Part shown: one piece after another, positions 35,831-47,869 of the stretch
How the letters are laid out: each line of letters opens with the position of its first letter
How positions within the stretch are numbered: the first letter of the stretch is position 1
From: Gymnogyps californianus
Lineage: Eukaryota; Chordata; Aves; Accipitriformes; Cathartidae
Assembly: GCF_018139145.2 (NCBI RefSeq)
Contig: NC_059480.1
Coordinates: 13,206,428-13,270,427 of the forward strand
DNA length: 64,000 bases
Reading direction: 5' to 3'
Made by a program: the position numbers and the translations under genes
The notes under the pieces: generated by a model
Told to the model about the DNA's origin: nothing
Seen by the model: only the letters and a program-made list of their open reading frames with translations
The model's database searches: none

Positions 35831-38160
35831 TTTGCACTAAACGTTTGCTATGCTTTTTCTTGGATTTTACTCCAAATTTTGTCAAATTAGTTAACACTAT
35901 TGTTTTTGTCTGGATATGGGAGCTGCAGGATAAAAACTTTTCTTGTTTTTTAATTAAGTGCTGGGCTTGGGGAAGACTTCTTTTATGTATGGAAAAGTGG
36001 TGTCCCATAATGATGTCAAAACCACTATCAACAGAGCCTGCAGCCAGCTCTGCTCCCAAATCCACTGGATTCTCTTCTTAAGTAACAGTTCCTCTGTGTA
36101 AGAAAAAGAATTTTATCCTTCATTTCTCTGGGAAACAGCCCAGATCTCCATCCCAGACCCCACAATGTCTGCCCCCGCACCAGCACACACTGCAGCTCTT
36201 GGCACCCAGGACAAACAGTGGTATTCTGCCAGCAATAACTCGTACCAGTTTTGCATGGGGAGAAAGGGAATTGCATCCTGCTTTTGCCTTCCTCTTTCTG
36301 TCTTATATGTGTGGTTCTGTTTGGCGATGTTACATGCATATGGGAGATTTAGATTGGTCGCTGGAAAAAATGAGAAACCATTTTGTCCAGAAAGAAAAGG
36401 TACCGGAGTAACTTTCTGAAAACGAATTATGACCTTTGTCTAAAGAAAGAAATTAGTATTTCATATCTGGCCTCATGGCAACATTCCCTCAATTGTTTGT
36501 CTGATATGATGAATAGAGGGATAACATTCGAGCACATCAAGAGAAAAATTCAACACAGTGCTTTCTAATCTGGTAAAGAGCCTAATTACTGATAGTTCTG
36601 AGGAGCTGCAACTCCAGTCGCGGCCTGTGTTATTTCAGGAATACAGCATGCCTACAAAACCCTGCGTCTGGGACATATAATTCAGATCATCAGAGTATAC
36701 TAGTGAGGCAAATACATGAACAGAAAGTTGAAATTGGGGAAAGGTACTCTCTTTTTCTTTCATTTTTTGAAGTGTTCTAGCAATTAAATGCTGTTCTTGA
36801 AATAATTTATTTCCTTGGAATCAAATTGAGATTGCAGCAGCATGTGTTTTTAGCCATGGTAAATGGATAAAACTGTAGTTAATGATTTTATCAATATTTT
36901 ATGACCTTGTTCTTTAATGTGTAATTGGTGATCCACAAGGCACTGAGTAAAGCCGTTCCCATAAGTAAATATTTTGATAAATCCAAAAGGCAATGGGCTA
37001 TGCAGAATGAAAAGAAATACTGCTTGGAAACATAACCATTGACAGCATTTCTCCTCTTGGAGTATTAGTATTGCTTGCTTTTTTGTGGTATTTGTAATAA
37101 TAAAAAGAAATTCAGAAGGAAACTGAAGTAGCCAGGAAAAGGCTACTTTGCATGTTGAAGTGTTTTTTGAGAGGAAGGCAAAGGCAAAACGCTTCTAGAA
37201 TATAGCAATGTGATTCAGGAAGTAATTAAAACAGTGTAATGCTACTGCAGTAATATAACATAAATTGGGTAGTGTTCCAAGTATAAATATTTCTCTGTTG
37301 CAACTGGTAGTTGAGTATACAACCCTTTAGTCTTCAAATTATGCACACACATACATCCTCTGAAATTACCAACGTTGTTTACCACCTGATGATAAACAGG
37401 ATAGCATACATAACCGGATTTATATGTACAGTGTTGAAGGCTGGGCATAAAATGGGTTCAGCTAATTGACAGCTGTTTAGATCCAAACCGCACCACCAAA
37501 AGTGAAATGCATGTCACTCTGAACTCAGAAAAGGTAACTGCAGTCCACAGACTGACCGACTTCTTTCCCAGCAGTCGAGAGGCTCTCTCGAGGCCAGAGT
37601 TTCAGACAGAGCTCTGTAGTGAAGACTTCCAGTGTCGCCTCTCTCTATTTTGATGAGTGGGTAAACAAAGAATTTGCTGCTTCCAAAGCTGTCAGTAAAG
37701 TAGTTTTGAATTTCTCATTTGCAGATATTTTCTAAGTAAATACCAAACAGATCTTTACACAATTATGTTTTTTACAGGGAATTCTGGGCCTCTTTTCGTT
37801 ACTTTACTTTGTATTCTATGCTCTTGTCTCTACTGTTCACTGGGCAAATAGCAGTTTCTTTGTTATTTTTGGTTTTCAGTCTTGCATTATTCACAAACTT
37901 CTGTTTTGAATCCCAAAAGACAGAAAAACTTCATCATGCATTCAGATCCACACATATATTATAAGAACATCCACTGGTGATGAGCGTCATTGGCAGCTTT
38001 CACAAGCTAACATTAATTATGCACATAACTAACAAGCACCATGCCTGGGGATCATAATTTCTAATAAAAACACTGACTTCTAGTCATGGATCATTTTATT
38101 CCTCCTCGGGGCTATAAATCACTCATGTCACTAAGATATATGCTTTTCCTCTTTTTGCTT
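35831..38160. other. Non-coding DNA, moderately GC-rich to 37.7 kb
   Basis: Between 36.1 and 36.4 kb the sequence is moderately GC-rich with overlapping frames on both strands and no domain. At 37575-37591 a perfect hairpin occurs (arms TCGAGAG and CTCTCGA, loop GCT). No gene is recognised. Confidence 0.45.
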
Positions 38161-38164
38161 TTTT

Positions 38165-38315
38165 CTTTATAGAAAGCTGTTGCTGGGAATGGGCTGGTGT
38201 GGTGAGGGGAAGAGGAGGAAACTGTCTTGCTTTGTCTTTTTGTCTGAACATCTTGGTCTTCTACAGTGAGGTGCCAGGGCAGATTATATGCCTATGGGCT
38301 AGCGCAGGAGAGTAA
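38165..38315 (+). other. Strong 3' splice-site-like tract with open frame
   Basis: A pyrimidine tract of about 30 nt ends in TTCTTTATAG at 38172, one of the best acceptor-like sequences in the window. One frame stays open for about 46 codons after it, and a GTGAGG donor-like site occurs about 30 nt downstream. The peptide is not recognised. It may be a lncRNA exon or a cryptic site. Confidence 0.12.
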
Positions 38316-40295
38316 ATGCTGAGACAGAGTGCAAGGAACAAGGCAAAGTCGAGGGTAGATTCTGTGCAGTTGCTATGCTCCACATTCTCATGGTAAAAGC
38401 TTTTCTTAGGGGAGAGTTATATCTTTAGTATTTAAGGCTGCGTCATATCCCTTTCTTTCTGCACTTAGGTGTGCAGGACAGAAAGAGGCTTGCTTTTTTG
38501 GTGTGGAAGCTTTTCCAAAGCAAGAGGTTCTTTTGGTATTTCCTGAAGGTGGCCAGGTGCAGAATTAATGACCTGGTGGCTGAGAGCTCGCTCTATTGTG
38601 TGACGCTTTCAGTCAGCAAAACTTTTCCCTTGGTTCTTGTGGTCCTGAAGTTTGTAATGGATTTTATTTCATAAGGTGACCTCATTGAATTAATCAGTTG
38701 TGGAGGAAACTTTGACAATGTGTAGTAAGAGAAACAGAAATTTTAAATTCCCTCCAGAACATCAATCAGGTCCTTTTTCTGTATATTTCTTATCTATTAT
38801 TTGTTTCCTTGCTTTCCTATGAATTTTTAGATTGGGCATATGGAAAAGTTGTTAAAGTATTTCTAATCTTGTCAAAAGATGGGAATACTAAGAATCCTGT
38901 ATGGTCCTTAATGAAGAGTATCTGAGGCCTGGTTCAGGACTGGCACCCAACCCATGTACTGTTGAGGTTGTGATTCTCTTCACCACACATTAGCTTGAAG
39001 TATGAAATTAGTAAATGAAAATTGTTTGACAGCTGAGGGAATGGGACCTAGAATACCATTTAACCTGTCCCAGATTCTGCCTGGTCGGATTTGTGGTGCC
39101 TGAGTCTCCTTTTAATTGTACTGGCCAAGTCAAAATATTTAATTTCAACCAAAATTATATTTAATTCAACTTTCTTAAAACATTTCCTTTAAGATAGAGC
39201 AAGCTGATATAAATACTTCTTTGTTTCAGCCACCAAGCTGAAAACTTGCCACCTTATTTTGGGTATTCTTTTTCCCTACCTCTCACTGATGGCAAGGTCA
39301 TTTCTATCTACTTTTGTGTTTGCCATCTCTTGTAGTCTGCTTGGCATTTGGATCTGCCAACACTTTGGAATTAATAGATGTACATGAACAGAGGAAGCCA
39401 GGTAAAGAGAGTGTGTCAAGATTACATCTCCTGCTTGAAAGCTGTTGTCAATATTACAGCGCATTTCAGAGCAATGAGATTTCCTGTGGAAGTAGCTGCT
39501 ACTTTTATACAGAATTTCTGAAATACTGAAGAAATATCAACTTGTCCTGCAAGATATTTTTCTAAGACTTTTCTTAATTCTTCTATTATGGCTACACACA
39601 AAACAGAGAGGTATATAGGTCCTGGTGCTAAGATTGGCAAACGACAGTGAACCCATATAGATTCGCCTGGTTACATCTGAAAACAGTGTGGCCACATTTG
39701 TGTGGTGCAGCACCTCCAACGCAAAGATTTCAGGGTTATATATGGACTTCTTATACTCTGTTCAAAAAGTAAGCATTTCAGAGCTGCCGGTCAGATTCTG
39801 AAATAGCTTCTTGTTAATGTAGAGACAATGGACCCTTGTGGTTTATAATTTTTTTTTATATTTCTTGTTTTCCATTTGTACTTCCCTTTTCTCAGTGTTT
39901 GGTGCCTGTTTAGGGTATGTCAGTGTGAAGAAAGAAGTAGTAACAGGTGAAACATGGAGTTTCTAAAACAACCATTTTGCTGTGAATTGAAAACAAAGAC
40001 TTTAGTCAGGAGTATGAAAAGATAAAGTAAAACTTTTCTAAGTTTATTTTCTAAGAATCAGGGGTACAAAGTCACTTTTCTTACTTCCCTTTTTAAGGCT
40101 GGAAGTTTCCATTTACCATTTGAAAATTTTTCCTAAAACGGTTTTATAAGATTTCCAAGTCCTCTTATGCAATATTTACTAATATGATGTATGGTTAGAG
40201 AAGCTGTCTATTTTAACTTGGCATTCATCAAGTGTGAAGATACCAGATCAGGTCCACAGATTTGTTTTAGCTTCCAGAAAGGTTAACACGCTTAC
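38316..40295. other. Unique AT-rich non-coding DNA
   Basis: I see no gene or repeat. Overlapping frames at 39276-39719 are all below 75 codons. Confidence 0.5.
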
Positions 40296-40299
40296 ATTA

Positions 40300-40455
40300 A
40301 TACAACTATGCCTTGCATTACAGCACTTTTCAAGCTGTGAACGCACATTAATTGACTTTGATCCAAGCAATTGAAAGAGTGGTGCAATGAACAGTTCATT
40401 CCACAAATATATTCTTTATTACAAGCAGAGCTGAGGGTTTATGAAAATGTTCCCT
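40300..40455. promoter_or_regulatory. Candidate enhancer with perfect TCF/LEF site
   Basis: CTTTGATC at 40356-40363 is a full match to the TCF/LEF consensus (CTTTGWWS), and the homeodomain core ATTAATTG lies just upstream (about 40348-40355). The AATTGAAAGAGTGGTGCAAT stretch follows. The block is repeat-free and even in composition. Wnt responsiveness is an inference from one site. Confidence 0.28.
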
Positions 40456-42080
40456 GTTTAAACATCAGGCCTTTGAAACAAATTGAAGCAGTTTTAATTA
40501 TTAAAAAAATGAAATATAAAAACTTTCAGAGTTTATAAGCCTTAGGGTGGCTTAATTAAAACTAAAGAGAAATTAAAATTATTAGAATTTAGGGCAACAT
40601 GAAAAGAAATGATAGGTAGGAAATTTCAGGCTGTAATAAGAAAAGAAATAGCTTTAAGTCGCTTGGTAATTGTACAGTAAAACTTCTCTCATATGCAGGC
40701 TCAAGTTATTAACTGACCCAAATATCTCTAAAGCATCTAGGTCTTAACCTAAAATAAAGTATTTGTGTATGGATAGTTCTACAATAAAGTAACTTTACGT
40801 CAGTTAGTTATCATGTTAATGGAAATAAACTGCTGATAATTAATCATAAACTCTTATCACTGTAGTCCTTAAAATTGTAGATCAAACTACTTTTAGATTA
40901 CAAACGAATCCATAATTTAAATTCAAACTATTTTCAGTATCACTGAGTGATGCAAATGTGATTTCTATCAGTCTGTAGTATTCCTGACAACAAATGGGAC
41001 CACTTCTATTGTCCATAGCAGTCCATTTGCTCAGGAAGATCACTTAAGTTTCTGCAGCACTGAGAATCAAAGGCTTTTTATTGATACTAGATGGTTTGTG
41101 TATAATCACTTCCTATGCTAGATGCCTCATGTTATCCTGCAAAACTTAATGCGTCTTCTTAAATCAGGAGTTCACAGTGCTGTCTGTATTTATTCATTGT
41201 TTTTGCAAACATTTGTGTAAGGAGTATTTTGTAGCACAGTGGCTCCATGTCAGGAGTGACGTAGTGGCAAAGGGGACCAAGCACTTCAGGGGGGACAGAG
41301 GTTTTTGCTGATGAAGTTCTTTGAGGAAATAATTGATAACTTTTGCTGCTGAGGTATTTGCCTTCCCTGGAGTCCATGTTGTGTCACGGTCTGCGTGCAC
41401 ATTTGTCTGGTTTTAGATGCCAAAGTTGAAGCTGCCATTAGAATATTCTTCTTTATCTACAACAAGGTCCATGATAAACTTCTTCAATATCTACCTAGAT
41501 GTGAACATTACAGTCCGTTCTTTTGTCGTGTCTTTTACACTGTTTTTGAGATTTGATCAAAGTAATTAGTTAACTATTTCACTAATACTTAGAGGCTAGT
41601 AAAAACTAGATTTTAGTTACTAAGTTGTATTATTAGCATCAGATAGGAAGAAAAGAATGAAACTTTCTTTGGTTTCAAGATGTCATCTTGATTTTTATGA
41701 TTAGAAAACAAATTCAGTATAGCTACAGGTACTAAATGAAAAGCCAAACAGCAGTAGCAAATCCAGGCACGTCATACCATGGCATCAAGCTGTTATTCAA
41801 AGTTCATAATCCCAAGGCTTGGAGAAACATGGTATCAGATGACAGACTGCAGTTCATTGTTGGATCTGTTTGTTTGAGTTAACACCTTAGTAATAAGTTA
41901 TTTCTGTAATAAAACCATGGCCAATAGAAAATAATTCTATCTGCTGCAGCTGACAATTCAGTGTACAATAGCAGCTTAATATTGCATGAAGAATTTTTTC
42001 TAGTGTAATTTTTATCAATCAGAACTCTCTGAGAACTTAATTATGTGTTTCCACCTACCGTTTCTTCTCTTTTTATTGTA
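40456..42080. other. Unique AT-rich non-coding DNA
   Basis: I see no gene or repeat. It includes very AT-rich sequence at 40.5-40.9 kb. Confidence 0.5.
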
Positions 42081-42081
42081 G

Positions 42082-42104
42082 CTCTCTACCTATCTTAAGG
42101 AACA
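42082..42104 (+). other. Possible 23-nt micro-exon
   Basis: An excellent acceptor (TTTCTTCTCTTTTTATTGTAG, ending 42081) and a consensus donor GTGAGT (42105-42110) enclose 23 nt. Micro-exons do occur in large vertebrate genes, but isolated pairs also arise by chance. Confidence 0.1.
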
Positions 42105-42452
42105 GTGAGTTGATCTCTTACCTTTCACAATAAGGAAGACTTATCTAAAATGTCTAGATAATGTGATATAAATTCTCTTCCTGCTTATTTCTACAAAATA
42201 AAAGTAGCAGTGTAGAAAGAATCACTGCTGAAAGCTTCATGTGTGATTGCTCTGCCTTTTCAGACTACCCTGTTAATTAGATATAATAAAAGATGGTGTG
42301 TTGCATATTTTTATCCCTAGTTTACAATTATGTTGCATGACAGATGAATGAACACTGCTGTTGCTGTTTTTACACTAAAACGAGACAAGTATTCAACTTG
42401 AAGAAGCGATTCAGGGACAAGGTCGGAGTAGAATGAAAAATGAGATTTTTAC

Positions 42453-42836
42453 TTATGCCACAGACGTTACTTTCTGGGATTTTCTCTTGTGACAATGTTG
42501 CAGTGATATCCAGCAAAATTTCTCAGTGTGGTGTTTGTGGTCAGTCAGAGATAGGTGGCTGTAGGTAATGTCACACAGTTTTAGATTCAGGCAAGCCTTG
42601 ATGGAGGAAGTTGGGCAAGAAACTGCAAGAAGCGAGTCTGGCCATTGGTGCAAAGATGTTGAGCAGCTTTGTACCGTACAGACTGCCCTGCCATGGTACC
42701 TGTAGATGGGGCTAAGCCCGCAAAAGCTTCCTAAAAAAGAATAGCTTCCGGAGCAGCCTTGATCTCGGAAGAGTGCAAACGTGTTTTTCAGCCACTTCTT
42801 TCCTCTGGGTTGTGAATTCTGTACTTCTCCGGGCAC
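42453..42836 (-). other. Unassigned 127-codon open frame
   Basis: This is one of the longest complete frames in the window (ATG at complement 42834-42836). The peptide has scattered Cys and His but no regular zinc-finger spacing, no signal peptide and no family resemblance I can name. Composition here is more GC-balanced, which lengthens frames. It is most likely chance or a decayed insertion. Confidence 0.12.
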
Positions 42837-42839
42837 TGC

Positions 42840-44080
42840 CCACAGTCGCAGGCTGCAGGTCCCTGAGCGGGTGTGCTGTGCTCTGCTCCTTTCTGGCTTT
42901 TGATTTCTCAGAGACCGGTTGGGGTTTATTATTGTTATTCCTTCTAATCTATGGCATGGTTGTTGCCATTGTTTATTTGTTTGGTTTTGGTTTTCCTTTT
43001 TAGCTTCTTAAAAGGGTTTCTAGACCAGGAACAGAAGTGTTTTATTTATTCACAGCAAAAAAGATGGCAATAGTATATTTACGTACACTCTCAGTAATAC
43101 CTAATTTCTAAGCTGGGGAAAAAAAGGCAGTTTAGATGCCATTACCATTTCATTGAGTCTTCATTAAGGGTGCAGTTTGTGATCTGGATTTTCTTGCTTG
43201 TCATATGTATTCACTGGTAACCCACCGGTTTTTAATTAACCCAAGGCATTCCAAGCCTATCTTATTTAGACAAGTGCACAGCTGTGTATTTTCTTGGGGA
43301 TTACTATTTGAGCCCCATTCTGAGCATTATTTAGATTATAAAGCATAAATTTAGAGGTGGGAGGTTTATGTATTTTTCATAAGGTACATGTGGTAGGTAC
43401 CAGGAGTTTCAGAGGAATTAATCTACCACACAATAGCAGGGCTGGTTGTTTGAATCATCCCTGTACATTCCGTTCAGATTCAGGCACATTATAGTACCAT
43501 GCTTACTGCTTTACATGCTCAGTATTCACACTCTTCACATATGAAATATTCACATATTGTGAGGACCCTTTGAAAAAAAATGTATTTAAAATGCAATTGG
43601 TTTTGCGTGAATGAACTTGCCTCTTTCTATCTGGATAGCAAAAACTTCAGTTCTGATATGTATAAGCTATTCAAAAAGGCCTGTATCTCTCATGATATGC
43701 TTTCTGTTGTTACCTCTAAAAAGCAATTCAGTCAAAATGCACATGTGGCCAAACCTAAAAAGAATATCTGTCCTGTTGATTAATTTACATAAAGCTATAA
43801 CCAACATGTTCAGCAAAACACTTGAAATGAAGCCTTGCTGTTGGTTTCAGGAAACCTGTCTGTTCTGGGCAGTTCTAACGATGAAAATATTGAATAATAC
43901 ATTATAATTTTAAATTTTAGAACAAAAAATTAATATTGCAGAAGTGTGGTAAAATTACTGAGGCTTAGTTTTTCCCTTTATAACAAAAGATCCTTTTCCT
44001 TTCAAAAAGAATTTTATTTTTAAAAAAAAATCTCCAAATACTGCTGTTACTTTCAGAGATGTAAAGTGAGCACTAAACTT
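42840..44080. other. Unique AT-rich non-coding DNA
   Basis: I see nothing recognisable. Overlapping plus-strand frames at 43580-43907 have no domain. Confidence 0.5.
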
Positions 44081-44082
44081 AT

Positions 44083-44187
44083 GTTTAACTAACAAAGAAT
44101 GCTAAATCTTTGTTAAAACTAACAAAGAATATTAATACCGTGGCAGAAAAAACCCTAAAAACTAATTTGTTAACACTAAGAGAGAAT
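44083..44187 (+). repeat. Three spaced imperfect direct repeats
   Basis: Three related 18-19-nt units occur: GTTTAACTAACAAAGAAT (44083-44100), GTTAAAACTAACAAAGAAT (44112-44130) and GTTAACACTAAGAGAGAAT (44169-44187). The first two share CTAACAAAGAAT exactly, and the third is degenerate. Spacing is about 30 and 57 bp. Confidence 0.6.
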
Positions 44188-44299
44188 ATATTATCTCAGT
44201 TAAGCAGGCCACGTAGTTTTAACTTGCACCAATGTTTGTAACTACCATATTCTCATACATTGTCCTATCACAGTGGTATCAGCATGGCCAAGTCCTGTA

Positions 44300-44345
44300 G
44301 GGGAGAGTGATAATATCCCATTTTACAGCCGAGGAAAGACCTTTA
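44300..44345 (-). repeat. MIR-type SINE fragment, reverse orientation
   Basis: 'TAATATCCCATTTTACAGCC' followed by 'GAGGAAAGACC' (44311-44341) matches the reverse-strand MIR segment 'TTATCCCCATTTTACAGATG' plus 'AGGAAACTGAGG'. The following 'CCACTGTCACGG' may be the decayed 'CCCAAGGTCACA' part. Confidence 0.45.
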
Positions 44346-44494
44346 ACGGTAGTCCACTGTCACGGTCTAGGGATTTTCAGATGTGCCAGTGCTGGGAGCT
44401 TGATGGGGATCAGTGCCTGAGCATGGTGCAAGAGAGGGAGGAGACACCAGTTTGGGTGGACGATGCAGCACAGACGCAGCGTTGCAGCGCTGGA

Positions 44495-44538
44495 GGAGCA
44501 GTAATTAATCCCGGCTGGAGCAGTAATTAATCCTGGCC
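44495..44538 (+). repeat. Tandem duplication of 22 bp
   Basis: Unit 1 (44495-44516) and unit 2 (44517-44538) both begin GGAGCAGTAATTAATC and differ only in the last bases (CCGGCT against CTGGCC). Each unit carries the homeodomain core TAATTA. It is probably a recent local duplication, since only about two positions differ. Confidence 0.85.
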
Positions 44539-44539
44539 A

Positions 44540-47500
44540 TCAGCACTGGCATAGCCACACTGCCATCCTCCAGTGCAGTGCTACAGTGGACACCTCTGGA
44601 TGGTGGTGATAACACCTGAGATGCATCTTCAGTCAAACAAGACCTGTTTTTTTCCTCTCTCTGATTCAGAAAATGCTCAGGTTTTGGTGCCTCAGGTGTG
44701 CCCTTACATCTCCATGGGTGCTTCAGTGACCTGGCACGTGAACAAATTCACTGAGATCCCCTGCCAGCTGGGTAAATAATAACAGAAATATTGTTTAAAT
44801 AGTTCATTTCGTATCTTGCAAAATTTATCAGATTTTGGTCTCCATCTTTTTGGTCTTTATCTCATCCCCTGTATGAATGGGATAAAGGAGTGATGGTCTG
44901 ATGAGTCCTCAAATCATCTTTTCATTTGATAGTAGAGAGAAAAAGCATCTCAAAAGGATACTGTTTCTCTTAAAGATAATAATTTGTGTTTTGCATAAGC
45001 CTTTGAATGTTCCAGGTTGCTTAATCATGTGAATGTAAGACTCAGCTGCTGAGCTTTTGTTTTCTGCCCATAGCTGGTGCCTTGCTTATTTAATTGCTGT
45101 GAACATCTTCAGCTTGATGACAAGATATGTAATGAGGCATCCGGCTATCTCTGTGTCTGTGTACACAGAAGCCTCAAAAAGGGAAGAAATAATATTACAT
45201 CTTAACATAAGATTTATAATTGGCCTAGTTATATATCTATCTCTGGGTATTTTCAAAATTTTTTTTCTTAGTACCATATACTCCTCATTCTCCTTTTCAT
45301 CTGAATTTAAAATACATTTCTATCTTGCACAGGGTATATTAAATACTAATGCATTGTGTAAACTGAGATGCGTGAAAATGTCATGATAACAAACATAACA
45401 ATTTTTACTTGGCAAACTCAATTGTCACACTTTTCTTTAATGTAGGGTACCTCTTAAAAATGCAAACTTCACATACCTTGCTATTTGATAAGAAATTATG
45501 CTGTTAACAAAAAACTAGCAATTAATATTTTCTTGAAGTTTCATACTCTCAGGGTTGTTTGTAGTTTTTCTGCTTAAAATAGCTGAATATAGCAAAGTGT
45601 CCAATGAAATAATATCAATACACATTTTATAAAAGATTCTTTTGTAAAAATATTATGTTTTAAAGATACTTTGTGTAAAAGAGTCTGAGTATTTCCATCT
45701 CTGAATTCTTTTAGCTCTGGAATGATAGATAGAAAAGAGAAACACGTAGTGAGATCTTAATTCTTTTCCTCTTTAGGCTTGACAGGTCATGTCAGAGGTG
45801 TTACCATATGTAGTCTTAAGCTAACAATTTTAATTTATTCAATGGGAATTAAGTGCCTTCTTACCTCTGAGAGTATTAGCTTTAATATCTTTGATTGTTG
45901 GCTGTTATTTTGTTAAGTGATGACAATGAATACCCTCCCTCCTCAGATTATAAATTCTTGAAGAAGGTTGTTACTATCTGCTAGGGCAGAACCTGGCTGG
46001 ACATCATTACAGGCTTCTGTGCACTGTCATATTGCAAATAATAGTAATGATTTTACCTTAATAAAGTTATTAGTTTTTTTTCTGTTTAGCATGCACTATT
46101 ACACCTTTATTCTTCATAAAAGAAAATAAGCAGACTTTTTTTAGTCTACTGCCAAAAATAAATTAAATCAGTGTTAGACATTCTTTTTCTGTTTTTATTT
46201 ATTGCAGGATCAAAACTTGTCTTTCTAAAAAAACAATTTCAAAATATTCCTCATTTTTATTGCTATCCCTTTTTGCCACCTAGAGTCTGTCAGTTTTATG
46301 TTCCAGAAATAATTTATTTTTTATCTTTTCTTTTTTAGTGTTGTGTCCTTGTGAAGAACTAAAATATCTTGCATAATTAAAAGCTCTATGCAATATGAAC
46401 TAGAATTGATTAGCTAACAACAAAACTCTGTTTCTTCTGGGTTGGGTTACTGCAGCTGCTATAATTGTTAAAGGCAAAATTATAAAAAAGGGAAGAAAAC
46501 AGAACACCATAATCGGTCTTATAGCTACCAGAATAGTAAAAGAGTTTAATTGCCTCAGCTGGCTGCATCACTAATGAGTACAGTTTCATTAGAAGTTCCA
46601 TGGGCTATTCTTTAATTACAGCTGGAAACTTGCATCTCTGTTTCTTCCAAAAGACTGCATTTCCTTGGTGCACCTCCCTGGTGAAAACCATATGGCAGAC
46701 CCAAGGCTGCTTTATTTGGAAAACCTCAGCAGGTCAGAGCCCAAATCCCATCTCTGCCACTCTGATCTGGTGAACATTTTGTACTGAGTATGGCAAAATA
46801 AATTCTCTGCCCATTTTGATGGGCAGGAGGTTTTACTGCACAGTTTGCAATAAGAGTTCCAGATTTGGAAAACAATTTTAGATTAAGGGGGGGACTTAAT
46901 GTCTACCTTAAAATTTGGGGTTTTTTTCTTGCTTTGTACTTATCCTCTTCAAAATGTCAGAATTCAGCAGGTCTGCACACTTAAAGTAATTCTTGGCTTT
47001 TGTCTTCCAACTCTTTTTGGATAAAGGGAAAAACAGATTTAGAAAAGATATAGCTTATCAAATTGGATAGATGTATAGCCCCAAAACAAAACTGAAAATA
47101 AAAGTGAATACATTAGAAACGAGATCTTAGCATACAGGGAATAGGAGAGCAGAATCATCCAATCATTCAGAAACCAGTTTATCATTAGACAGAGCTAAGG
47201 AGACTCATTAAAATATGAATCCTTTTTGATCCTCTCTTAAAATATTGATTTCCTCCCCCACTCCCCAAGTAAGGTAATTCTTACTTTTTTTTTTTTCTTC
47301 CCTGTGACTAAATGGACTTATAAAATGGGTGGGGGACTTTTTTCAAATGATAATTTTAGCTACAGGTTGTCTGGCATGGCTGTATTTACCAGAAAAACAG
47401 TGATATGAGCAAGATTTCAACAATCAGATTGTCACAAAACCTCTAAGTGAATAAAGTTTGTCCTGTCGTAACTCCAGTTGTTTTTTTCCCACCTAGTTGC

Positions 47501-47670
47501 CTGCCATCATCAGCAAGTATCTAAATCTGCTTTGAGTAGCAGCTTCCAAAACTGAGGAACTGAAAGAGAATATGATATTGAGCATTATTGTGAATTTTAA
47601 GAGAGGGTTGAGAACCTTAAAACTGGCTGTGTGCATCCGCTGTATGCAGTGGCCTTCTGCTATCTGTTAC
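44540..47670. other. Unique non-coding DNA with faint old-repeat traces
   Basis: I see no gene. Faint traces are an L2-like 3'-end motif near 45946-45990 ('AGATTATAAATTCTTGAAG') and a MIR B-box-like 'CAAATCCCATCTCTGCCAC' at 46742-46760. Both are short and uncertain. Confidence 0.4.
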
Positions 47671-47672
47671 AG

Positions 47673-47865
47673 CCCTCCTACCCCCCCCAGCAAAGCCCGC
47701 GTACGGTTGAAAGGCTGAAGAGCATGAGGTCCCATGGGATTTAGGAGAATGGTGGTCTTCTGCGAGCATCAATTCTCCTCATGTCCAGCTGCTTCCATGG
47801 AGATGTCAAAGCCTTGTTTGCAGGACTTTCTATGTTGCTGGTGACTGAAACTCTTGGGGGAGCAG
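47673..47865 (+). other. Candidate non-coding exon
   Basis: An acceptor (CCTTCTGCTATCTGTTACAG, ending 47672) and a strong donor AGCAG/GTAAGG (intron from 47866) enclose 193 bp. All three frames contain stops, so if spliced this would be a lncRNA or untranslated exon. A few CpG (near 47699-47705) stand out from the background. Confidence 0.15.
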
Positions 47866-47869
47866 GTAA

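Noticed and set aside
35691..36065. 124-codon minus-strand frame as a protein gene
   Set aside because: Plus-strand frames are open over the same CpG-dense patch, there is no recognisable domain, and no splice or promoter context.
42453..42836. Zinc-finger-like protein from the Cys/His content of the 127-codon frame
   Set aside because: Cys and His do not fall in C2H2 or other finger spacing.
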